Of a stretch of 9,082 bases of DNA, positions 1 through 6,317 are shown one piece after another. The notes beneath the pieces are model-generated. The model saw only the letters and a program-made list of their open reading frames with translations. It did no database searches and had not been told where the DNA came from. Source of the stretch: Pseudomonadota bacterium (GTDB taxonomy: Bacteria > Pseudomonadota > Alphaproteobacteria > Sphingomonadales > Sphingomonadaceae); the NCBI GenBank assembly GCA_023422695.1, contig JAFAGN010000067.1:1-9082 (forward strand). The letters run 5' to 3'. Numbering within the stretch: the stretch's first letter is position 1; each line of letters begins with the position of its first letter. Position numbers and translations under genes: made by a program.

Positions 1-28
1 GGATTGCTTCGCTGCGCTCGCAATGACG
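1..28. repeat. Dispersed REP-like intergenic repeat
   Basis: The first 28 bases match a short sequence that I recall as occurring many times between genes in sphingomonad and other GC-rich proteobacterial genomes. On the minus strand it reads as a CATTGCGAGCGCAGCGAAGC-type element. The ends are inverted (attgc at 3-7 against gcaat at 20-24), so it can form a short hairpin. It lies 8 bases beyond the stop codon of the HerA-type gene, the usual place for such elements, and could help to end or stabilise that transcript. The element may start before the window. Only one copy is visible here, so its repeated nature rests on memory of other genomes. Confidence 0.45.
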
Positions 29-36
29 CGGTTCTT

Positions 37-1749
37 TTACCGCCCCTGGCTGCGCCAGCGCTTGACCACGCGCTCTAATATCTCCGCCTCGCCGCCCGTC
101 TCGCGCCACAGCGCCGAGAACAGCGGATCGCTCGATGCGGGCCGCTTGTCTTCCTCCAGCGTGTCGAGATAGACGCGGATCGGGATCGACACACCCTCGC
201 CGCAGACGATGCATTCGCGGTTGCGCAGCGCCGGGATCGAATCGATGAAGCCGCGCGCGCCTTCGGGCATCGCCGCCTTCACGAAATGCTGGTCGCGCTC
301 GTTGTTCAGGCGCATCGAAATGATCGTGCCGCACTGCGACAGCACGCCTTCGGCCAGATCGGACGGGCGCTGGGTGATCAGGCCCAGCGACACGCCATAT
401 TTACGGCCTTCCTTGGCAATCCGCTCCAGGATCTTGCGCACCGCCTGCCCGCCGCCGACGTCTTTCGACGGAATATAGCGGTGGGCTTCTTCGCACACGA
501 GCAGGATCGGGCGCTGCGGCTCGCCGCGCGACCAGATCGCATAGTCGAAGGTCAGCCGCGACAGCACCGCGACGACGACCCCGGTGATGTCCGAAGGCAC
601 CCCCGACACGTCGATGATCGAAATCGGTCGACCGTCCGACGGCAGGCGGAAAATCTTGCCGAGGAAATTCGCCATGGTGTCGGCGACCAGCATCCCCGAG
701 AACATGAAATTATAGCGCGGATCGGCGCGCATTTCCTCGATCTTGCCCTTGATGCGCATGAACGGCGCCGACGACGTTGCCTTGTCGAGCTTGCCCATCT
801 CGTTGGTCAGGATGCTCAGCAGGTCAGAGAGCAGATAGGGAATCGGCGAATCGACCGTGATCTTGGTCATCCCCTCGGCCAGCCGGTTCTTGGTCCGCGC
901 CTGCAGCAGGCAGCGCGACAGCACGTCGCAGTCGGCCTGGCGGTCGCGGCCCTCGGCGGTGACGAAAACCTCGCAATGTTCCTCGAAGTTCATCAGCCAA
1001 TAGGGCATGGCGAGGTTGTCGACGTCGAACAGCGCCCCGGTGCCCTTGAACGCCGCCGAATATTCGCCGTGCGGATCGATCATCACGATATGACCCTGCG
1101 GCGCCAGTTCGCAAATCTTGTGCAGGATCAACGCGGCGCTGGTCGACTTGCCGGTACCGGTCGATCCCAGCAGCGCAAAATGCTTGCCGAGCATCGCATC
1201 GACATACAGCGAGCCGCGAATATCCTTGGTCGGATAGACGGTGCCGATCTCGACGTGCGCGCGCTCGTCGGCGGCGTAAATCTGCTTGAGGTCGGCGCTG
1301 GTTGCCGCGAACACCTGGCTGCCCGGGATCGGATAGCGGGTGACGCCGCGGCGGAAGTTCGAGATGCGGCCGGTGATCTTTTCCTCTTCACCCTCGCCCA
1401 GAAAGTCGATGGTCGCGACGATCAGGCCTTCGCCGCGCTCGTGCAATTGCTGGTCGCGGATGCTGGCGATCAGCCAGACATGGCCGACGCGAACCTTGAC
1501 CTGCGCGCCGACCTGCCCCGCCATCGCCACCGCCGCGTCGCTCGACGTCGACAATTTGCCGATCGTCACCGCGTCGAGCAGGATGCGCGAGGCCGAGCCC
1601 GAAATATCGATCACTTCGCCGATCATCAGGTCGTCGCGATGATGGTTGATCACCGGCGCCACCGATGCCGCCGCGCCGCCGCCGGCCAGCCGTACATGCT
1701 GTGCCGCGGTCGAATCTCCAGCGGGAAAACCGCCACCATGCATATCCAT
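37..1749 (-). CDS. HerA-type hexameric ATPase/translocase (DUF87)
   Basis: This cytoplasmic ATPase of the HerA/FtsK superfamily is 570 residues from the chosen start. Relatives form hexameric rings that pump double-stranded DNA, classically with the nuclease NurA in archaeal end resection. About residues 40-135 fit the N-terminal HAS barrel. The ATPase core follows: Walker A GSTGTGKS at about 195-202, the DPHGE motif typical of HerA at about 225-229, a Walker B strand ending in CEEAH at about 419-423, and the sensor-like LITQRPSDL at about 457-465. The ATG at 1749 is preferred because a purine-rich AGGCGGGG (1757-1764) lies 7 bases upstream; TTG at 1752 and ATG at 1743 are alternatives. It sits last in the minus-strand gene series, 71 bases after the Alph_Pro_TM gene. 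No NurA, SIR2 or other nuclease partner is adjacent, so a DNA repair or defence role cannot be assigned. Family call is firm; biological role is unknown. Confidence 0.9.
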   Translation of the reverse strand: MDMHGGGFPAGDSTAAQHVRLAGGGAAASVAPVINHHRDDLMIGEVIDISGSASRILLDAVTIGKLSTSSDAAVAMAGQVGAQVKVRVGHVWLIASIRDQQLHERGEGLIVATIDFLGEGEEEKITGRISNFRRGVTRYPIPGSQVFAATSADLKQIYAADERAHVEIGTVYPTKDIRGSLYVDAMLGKHFALLGSTGTGKSTSAALILHKICELAPQGHIVMIDPHGEYSAAFKGTGALFDVDNLAMPYWLMNFEEHCEVFVTAEGRDRQADCDVLSRCLLQARTKNRLAEGMTKITVDSPIPYLLSDLLSILTNEMGKLDKATSSAPFMRIKGKIEEMRADPRYNFMFSGMLVADTMANFLGKIFRLPSDGRPISIIDVSGVPSDITGVVVAVLSRLTFDYAIWSRGEPQRPILLVCEEAHRYIPSKDVGGGQAVRKILERIAKEGRKYGVSLGLITQRPSDLAEGVLSQCGTIISMRLNNERDQHFVKAAMPEGARGFIDSIPALRNRECIVCGEGVSIPIRVYLDTLEEDKRPASSDPLFSALWRETGGEAEILERVVKRWRSQGR

Positions 1750-1820
1750 CAAAACACCCCGCCTGAATTGGTCCCGGCATCCGCTATCGCAGCTTGGGGT
1801 AAATATTGGCTAAAGGCGGC

Positions 1821-2594
1821 TCAACGACGGCGGAAAATCGCCGCTGCGGCATAGCCGAGCAACAGCGAGAGGATGACGGCGGTCAGGCCATAGAGAAAGC
1901 CGTGGCGCTCTGCCGCCAGTGCGACAAAGCGCTCGAACCCGGCCTTGCGGATCTGCACGTCGCGCGATGCGACGGCGATCACGCGGCCGCGGCTGATCAG
2001 GAAGGTTTCGGCGCGATAGGTGCCGACCGGCACCCGCGCGGGGACCGGGATGCGAGCACGATAGAGCACCCCTTCGGTAATTTCGACCGCGGCCGGATTT
2101 TCATAGAACAGCCCGATACGGCGATAGAGGTCGGTCAGCCCCGCCTCGAACCGTTCGAGCTTGCTCGCCTCCGAAAACTCGGTCGGCGACATCGACAGAT
2201 TGGCGAGGCCCAGCTCGAAAATCGCTGCGGTGCGCTCGTCGACCAGCTTGTCGATCGGGCGCGACGACCCGATCGCATAAAACCCCGGCGAGGTGCGCAG
2301 GCGAATGCTGCTGGCATTGACCCAGATCCCGGCCACGCGGCGCTTTTCGCGCAGCACGATCGGGCGCACCGGTCCCTTCAGTACGACGACGATGTCGGCG
2401 CGGTCGTCAGGCAGCCGCTGCCCGGGATAGAGGATCGCGCCGAACAGCAGCAATTCCTCGCCGGTAAAGCTGTACTGGATGTCGATCGCACGGCTCGACA
2501 CGTCGGGAACCAGCCGCGGATCGGCCGCCTGCACCGCCACCGGCGCGAACAGCAGCGCGGCGATCATCAACGGCAAGGCGCGCAGTCGCATCAT
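1821..2594 (-). CDS. Alph_Pro_TM family membrane-anchored periplasmic protein (TIGR02186-like)
   Basis: This 257-residue protein of unknown function matches the Alph_Pro_TM family (PF09608/TIGR02186), known mainly from Alphaproteobacteria. It begins with a signal peptide (about residues 1-24: basic MMRLR, hydrophobic stretch, cleavage near VQAA-D). A beta-rich periplasmic domain of about 205 residues follows, then a single membrane helix at about 232-253 and a short basic tail ending RRR, so the bulk should sit in the periplasm. The start is set by ATGATGA at the end of the upstream TauE/SafE gene: the first ATG (2594) overlaps that stop codon by 4 bases, giving translational coupling; the second ATG (2591) would also serve. 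A longer reading frame runs upstream to 3101 but is only a shadow inside the exporter gene. The coupling suggests an accessory or sensor role in transport of a sulfur-containing anion, an inference from context only. Confidence 0.85.
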   Translation of the reverse strand: MMRLRALPLMIAALLFAPVAVQAADPRLVPDVSSRAIDIQYSFTGEELLLFGAILYPGQRLPDDRADIVVVLKGPVRPIVLREKRRVAGIWVNASSIRLRTSPGFYAIGSSRPIDKLVDERTAAIFELGLANLSMSPTEFSEASKLERFEAGLTDLYRRIGLFYENPAAVEITEGVLYRARIPVPARVPVGTYRAETFLISRGRVIAVASRDVQIRKAGFERFVALAAERHGFLYGLTAVILSLLLGYAAAAIFRRR

Positions 2595-3499
2595 TGCACC
2601 GAATAGATTTCGTCGGGACGGATGAACAGCCCGACCGCCATTTGCAGCGCGACCAGCAGCACGATCGCCGCGAGCGCGAGCCGCAGATATTCGGGCCGCG
2701 CCTTTTGCGCAAAACGCGCGCCGAACTGCGCCCCGACCACGCTGCCAAGCAACAGCAGCGCGGCGAGCACGATGTCGACCGCACCCGTCGTCAGCGCGTG
2801 AACCATCGTCGTCGCGATCGTCACGAACAATATCTGGAACAGCGAGGTACCGACCACGACCTGCGTCCCCATGCCGAGCAGATACAGCATCGCCGGGACC
2901 ATGATGAACCCGCCGCCGACCCCCAGCAACATGGTCAGCACCCCGCCGACCATGCCAAGGAGCAGCGGCGCGAGCGGCGAGATGTACAGGCCCGAGCGAT
3001 AGAAGCGCCAGCGCAGCGGCAGATTGGCGACCATCGGATGGTGGCGCCGCTTGCGCGCGGGCGCGGGAAGGCCCGCTTGCGACGCGCGAAAACTGCCCCA
3101 CGCCTCGCGTCCCATGAAGGTGCCGACAGTGCCGAGCAGCGCGACGTACAACACCGAAATCACCGTATCGATCTGGCCCCAGGCGGTGAGCAGTTCGAAC
3201 AATCCCGCCCCGATCAGCGACCCGAGCAGGCCGCCCGCGACCAGCACCGCGCCCATGCGCAGATCGACCCCGTCGCGCTCCAGATGCGCCATCACCCCCG
3301 ACACGCTCGCCCCGGTCACCTGCGTCGCCGCCGACGCCGCAGCGACCGTCGGCGGGATGCCGTAGAAGATCAGCAGCGGCGTGGTCAGAAACCCGCCGCC
3401 GACCCCGAACATGCCCGACAGAAATCCCACCCCGCCGCCCAGCAGCACGATGACCAGCGCATTGACCGACAGATTGGCGACGGGAAGGTAAAGGTCCAT
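2591..3499 (-). CDS. TauE/SafE (TSUP) family sulfite/anion exporter
   Basis: This 302-residue inner-membrane permease belongs to the TauE/SafE (TSUP) family, whose members move sulfite, sulfoacetate, thiosulfate or related sulfur anions. The two-fold internal repeat is clear. The first half has the signature FLSGMFGVGGGFLTTPLL at about 26-43, and the second has GVLTMLLGVGGGFIMVPAML at about 186-205. About eight hydrophobic segments are present, with a basic loop rich in R, K and H between the halves (about 142-168), probably cytoplasmic. Length is typical or slightly long for the family. The ATG at 3499 follows a GAGG only three bases away, so initiation may be modest. It is the first gene of a two-gene unit and overlaps the Alph_Pro_TM gene by ATGA. 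The 105-base leader holds a hairpin. The substrate cannot be read from sequence. Confidence 0.93.
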   Translation of the reverse strand: MDLYLPVANLSVNALVIVLLGGGVGFLSGMFGVGGGFLTTPLLIFYGIPPTVAAASAATQVTGASVSGVMAHLERDGVDLRMGAVLVAGGLLGSLIGAGLFELLTAWGQIDTVISVLYVALLGTVGTFMGREAWGSFRASQAGLPAPARKRRHHPMVANLPLRWRFYRSGLYISPLAPLLLGMVGGVLTMLLGVGGGFIMVPAMLYLLGMGTQVVVGTSLFQILFVTIATTMVHALTTGAVDIVLAALLLLGSVVGAQFGARFAQKARPEYLRLALAAIVLLVALQMAVGLFIRPDEIYSVQ

Positions 3500-3520
3500 G
3501 GGCCTCGAAACATGCGTCTG

Positions 3521-3538
3521 CGGCGCAAAACTGCGCCG
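3521..3538 (-). promoter_or_regulatory. Hairpin in the leader of the TauE/SafE gene
   Basis: A perfect 7-base inverted repeat (CGGCGCA and TGCGCCG) with a 4-base loop lies between the NfrA-like stop codon (3605) and the exporter start (3499), 21 bases before that ATG. No run of T follows it on either strand, so it is not a convincing intrinsic terminator for the NfrA-like gene. A CTAGGG (3549-3554 on the minus strand) could be a -10 element for the exporter operon, but no good -35 is present at the right spacing. If that promoter is real, the hairpin would lie at the 5' end of the message. Confidence 0.3.
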
Positions 3539-3604
3539 AGTCCCGCGACCCTAGACCATTTTTCCAAGGCGGGGAATCGGCTGGCCCGCTATTTTTGCGC
3601 GAAG

Positions 3605-4699
3605 CTAGAAGTCGCTGGCGAGGGTCAGCGCCAGCCCGCTGGCGGGACGCGCATCACCCGCGATCCGCTGGCGCCAGTCGAGCGCGATCCGGCTGCCCTC
3701 GCCCACGTTGGGGAGGCGCAAAGTCATCCGCGGGCCGACGTCGATCCGTGCCGCGCCCGGCTGCGCCGCGCCCGCCGCCAGCGCGCCGAGCCGCAGCGGC
3801 GATGCCGCATCGTTGCCAATGGCGTGGTCGATCACGATCGCGCCGTCGGCGAATCCGTCCCGCCGCCGCGCCCCGACGATGCCCGCCTGACCATAAGCTT
3901 CGAGCCGGAACCCATGGGGCAGCGCGACATCGCTGACGCCGCCGCTGATCATCGCCGCCAGCGCATTGCGTCCCTCTTTGCCCACCGCCACCCGCTGCTC
4001 GACCGCGACATCGACCGGCCAATGCGCGAGCGGAGCCAGCGCCAGCCCAAAGGCCAGCTCGCGCTGTTCGGGGCGCCGCACCGCGATTGTCGCGCGGGCA
4101 TAGGCGCGCGTCCGGCCGGTGGCGCCGAACCCGTACCCCAGCCGCATCCCCGCCTGACTGCCGCCAAGCTGGCCCCCCGTGGCAATTCCTTCGGGCGCCG
4201 CCCGTCCGCTACCGCGCAGATAGACCCAGCCGCCCAGCGACCAGCCCGCCATCTGCCGCCGCATCCAGAACGGCCTGCCTTGCCCCGGCTCGGCCCGCTC
4301 CGCAGCGGGGACCGGAAACCAGTCGGCCGACGACCGCGAAACCGCCGATCGGGCTGTCCCGCCGGGAGCGGGCGGCAACAGCCGCGCGATCAGCGCAGCG
4401 CGTAGGCTGTGGCGATCGGCGCCGCCGCCAACGGCCGTCGGGCCAGTCGCGTCCTCGGTCGGAACCGTCGCCGCGATCCACCGATCCGCGGTCGCCGCCT
4501 TCGCATCGGCCACGGCCAATGGCCGCGATGTCGTTCGTCCGGGCGGCTCGGCGGCAAGCGCCGGTACGGCAACCGACCAGCGCGCGCCCGCCACCGGAAT
4601 CGGCATCGACCACGGCGGCGTTGCTGCTGCGGGCGGCGGCGGCACCGCCGGGCTCCAATGCGCGGCCACCCGCAGCACCGTCCACCCACCCACGCACAA
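3605..4699 (-). CDS. Small NfrA-like outer-membrane beta-barrel candidate
   Basis: I read this as a candidate outer-membrane partner of the upstream NfrB-like glycosyltransferase, similar in position and fold type to the C-terminal domain of E. coli NfrA. It is 364 residues from the TTG at 4699. The N-terminus is short and hydrophobic (LCVGGWTVLRVAAHW), then comes a proline/alanine-rich low-complexity section to about residue 145. From about 148 to 364 there are repeated alternating amphipathic strands rich in glycine and aromatic residues, ending in LTLASDF with a terminal phenylalanine, as outer-membrane barrels do. E. coli NfrA is about 990 residues with TPR-like repeats before the barrel; no such repeats are seen here. 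No ATG fits: candidates are CTG 4705 (overlapping the NfrB stop as CTGA), TTG 4699 and GTG 4693, none with a Shine-Dalgarno, so translational coupling is likely. That a gene is here is fairly sure; the NfrA relationship is less so. Confidence 0.6.
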   Translation of the reverse strand: MCVGGWTVLRVAAHWSPAVPPPPAAATPPWSMPIPVAGARWSVAVPALAAEPPGRTTSRPLAVADAKAATADRWIAATVPTEDATGPTAVGGGADRHSLRAALIARLLPPAPGGTARSAVSRSSADWFPVPAAERAEPGQGRPFWMRRQMAGWSLGGWVYLRGSGRAAPEGIATGGQLGGSQAGMRLGYGFGATGRTRAYARATIAVRRPEQRELAFGLALAPLAHWPVDVAVEQRVAVGKEGRNALAAMISGGVSDVALPHGFRLEAYGQAGIVGARRRDGFADGAIVIDHAIGNDAASPLRLGALAAGAAQPGAARIDVGPRMTLRLPNVGEGSRIALDWRQRIAGDARPASGLALTLASDF

Positions 4700-4701
4700 T
4701 A

Positions 4702-6183
4702 TCAGAAACCGGAGCGCGCGCGCATCGCCGCGGAGGCCGGCGCGATGCGCGCGCACCGCGCCGCCACCGGCGCGACAACGACGTCGTCGCCGCTCACCAT
4801 GTCGCATTCGCGGTGCTCGGTCTTCTCCCACACGACCTCGCCCGAGCGCAGCATCCGCCAATAGATTATCAGCGCGCGCCGCGCCGCGAGCATGGCCATG
4901 ATGTTACCGACAAAGGCGCGGGGCAGCGCCCAGCCCGCCTCGCGCCAGCCATAACAGCGCCCGGCGAACAGCGCGCGCATGGCAAGCCGCCAGACCAGCA
5001 TCACCCCGTTCAGCGCCAGCAGCAGTCGCATCGTGTCGCCGATCTCGACCGGCGCCCACCCCAGCAGCGCCTGCCCCGCCCAGCCGAGCGTCGTCAGCAG
5101 CAACCCCGCATAGGCCGCGAGCAGGACCAGCGCCGCAATCGGCCCGCGCCGGTCGCGCCACAGCATCCAGCGCGCCAGCCACAGCCGACCGGGCTGCGCC
5201 GCCAGCGCGCTGTGCCGTGTGCCGAGCCAGCCGAGATGATCCCATCCCGCCAGCGCAATCCCCGCGATCCAGCGCGCCTTTTGCCGCACCGCCGCGTCGG
5301 CGCGCCCCGGAAAGGCGCCCCGCGATACCACCCAGTCACCCTGCGGCCCGACGGCGTCGACGAAACGGGCGCGCAGCCCGTAAGCGCCGATTACCATGCC
5401 CAGCTCATAATCTTCGGTCAGGCTGTTGCAGCGAAACGGATCGCCGCCGCGATCGATCGCCAGCAGCGCGAGCGCATGACGCGTCAGCGCACAGCCGACC
5501 CCTGCCGACGGCAACGGCATATCCAGCCGCGAGCGGACGACCATTTCCTTGCCATGCGCCTCGGCAAATTCGTCGCCATAATGGCCGCCGATCCACCGCG
5601 CGCCGCGCGCGATGATCGGCACCACCGGGATCTGGACCATCGCATTGTCGGCCAGATGGCGGCGATAGACGGCGATTTCGCCCGGATGCACATGGTCCTC
5701 GGCATCGTGCAGGACGATCCCGGCAAAGCGCATCCCCTCGGCGCGCTCATCCTCGCCCAGCGCGGCCCACATCCGGTTGAGGTTGTCGCCCTTGGTCGTC
5801 GGCCCGTCGCGCTCGCCCACCACCAGCCGCAACCGGCGATCGCCCGCGACCAAGGGCGAAATCGCAAACAGCGTGGCGGCATCATTGGGGTAACAGCCCA
5901 CATAGATGCGAATATCTTCGCCCGCCCACGCCGCCAGCGACCGGCGCAGCATGGCGGCGATGATCCGATGCTCGTCCCACGCCGGAATGAACACCGCCAG
6001 CGTCCCTTCCACCGGCGGCTGGTCGTCCGAACCGCGCCGGTCGTTGTCGCGCGTCCCCAGCCAGAACGCATCGAACAACAGATCGTCGAGCCCGATCAGC
6101 AGGATGCCCACCGATGCGAATAGCATCAGTTCATGACCGGCCCCCTGAACCAGCCATTCCAGCCATGCGGTCGATAGCTCCAC
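4702..6183 (-). CDS. nfrB: NfrB-like membrane glycosyltransferase (GT2), lacking c-di-GMP domain
   Basis: This inner-membrane family 2 glycosyltransferase resembles E. coli NfrB, the synthase of a secreted N-acetylmannosamine polymer used by phage N4. It is 493 residues from the GTG start. A first membrane helix covers about 19-42 and includes GLDD at 31-34, where E. coli NfrB also has it. The catalytic domain has PAWDE (67-71), the DAED metal/sugar-nucleotide motif (160-163), TEDYELG (256-262) with the catalytic-base TED, and the processive-synthase QKARW motif (301-305). Further membrane segments lie near 348-369, 388-407 and 422-442. E. coli NfrB is about 745 residues with a C-terminal MshEN-type c-di-GMP-binding region; here the protein ends shortly after the EKTEH/SGDD linker, so that region is absent. 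GTG 6183 is chosen for its GAGG 8 bases upstream and the matching N-terminal length; ATG 6222 is the alternative (506 residues). The NfrA-like gene follows with almost no gap. Confidence 0.85.
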   Translation of the reverse strand: MELSTAWLEWLVQGAGHELMLFASVGILLIGLDDLLFDAFWLGTRDNDRRGSDDQPPVEGTLAVFIPAWDEHRIIAAMLRRSLAAWAGEDIRIYVGCYPNDAATLFAISPLVAGDRRLRLVVGERDGPTTKGDNLNRMWAALGEDERAEGMRFAGIVLHDAEDHVHPGEIAVYRRHLADNAMVQIPVVPIIARGARWIGGHYGDEFAEAHGKEMVVRSRLDMPLPSAGVGCALTRHALALLAIDRGGDPFRCNSLTEDYELGMVIGAYGLRARFVDAVGPQGDWVVSRGAFPGRADAAVRQKARWIAGIALAGWDHLGWLGTRHSALAAQPGRLWLARWMLWRDRRGPIAALVLLAAYAGLLLTTLGWAGQALLGWAPVEIGDTMRLLLALNGVMLVWRLAMRALFAGRCYGWREAGWALPRAFVGNIMAMLAARRALIIYWRMLRSGEVVWEKTEHRECDMVSGDDVVVAPVAARCARIAPASAAMRARSGF

Positions 6184-6191
6184 CCCACCAG

Positions 6192-6195
6192 CCTC
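6192..6195 (-). promoter_or_regulatory. Ribosome binding site deciding the nfrB-like GTG start
   Basis: On the minus strand GAGG lies 8 bases before the GTG at 6183. The in-frame ATG at 6222 has no purine-rich sequence ahead of it. This favours the GTG start, which also makes the distance to the first membrane helix the same as in E. coli NfrB. Confidence 0.4.
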
Positions 6196-6203
6196 GTGCC
6201 ACC

Positions 6204-6218
6204 GTGGCGTCACGCCAC
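6204..6218 (-). promoter_or_regulatory. Short inverted repeat in the nfrB-like leader
   Basis: GTGGCG and CGCCAC form a perfect 6-base stem with a 3-base loop, 20 bases upstream of the GTG start and next to the ribosome binding site. If the gene starts at GTG 6183 this lies in the leader and could be an operator or a structure affecting translation. If it starts at ATG 6222 this is simply coding sequence. Confidence 0.2.
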
Positions 6219-6249
6219 CCATGCCAAGGTGCTAATTCACGACACCAAT

Positions 6250-6278
6250 TTGTAAAGATCGGGACACCGGGCTAGGAC
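6250..6278 (+). promoter_or_regulatory. Candidate promoter of nhaA
   Basis: TTGTAA (6250-6255) is followed after 16 bases by CTAGGA (6272-6277). The -10 region, read as GCTAGGAC, resembles the alphaproteobacterial housekeeping form GCTANAWC. Transcription would start near 6285, giving a leader of about 33 bases before the nhaA ATG at 6318. The sequence GGACACCG occurs twice across the element (6262-6269 and 6275-6282), with a further GACACC at 6241-6246. The leader has no strong Shine-Dalgarno. Assigned from sequence match alone. Confidence 0.35.
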
Positions 6279-6317
6279 ACCGACGACCCCGACCCGAAAA
6301 CGAGCCATGCTAAACCG

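Noticed and set aside
1750..1820. Promoter for the HerA-type gene
   Set aside because: TTGAGC and TATTTA-like sequences occur, but the spacing (13 bases) is wrong and no convincing pair was found.
286..1854. Long plus-strand open frame of over 500 codons opposite the HerA-type gene
   Set aside because: It is antisense to a gene with clear motifs, is rich in R, A, D and H with low-complexity composition, and matches no family. Such shadows are common in GC-rich DNA.
2595..3101. N-terminal extension of the Alph_Pro_TM protein by 169 residues
   Set aside because: The extension lies entirely within the exporter gene in another frame and is shadow sequence; the signal peptide begins exactly at the ATGATGA overlap.
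3521..3538. Intrinsic terminator for the nfr-like operon
   Set aside because: The stem is sound but no T-run follows it on the minus strand.
2594..4405. Long plus-strand open frame of about 600 codons
   Set aside because: It is antisense to the exporter and the barrel candidate, with an Arg/His/Gln/Asp-rich composition typical of a shadow frame.
4700..4861. Upstream ATG starts (4861, 4807) for the barrel candidate
   Set aside because: They would overlap the NfrB-like coding end by more than 100 bases and give an arginine-rich stretch that looks like shadow translation.
4087..6123. Plus-strand open frame of about 680 codons
   Set aside because: It is antisense to the NfrB-like glycosyltransferase, whose catalytic motifs are clear; its own translation is low complexity.
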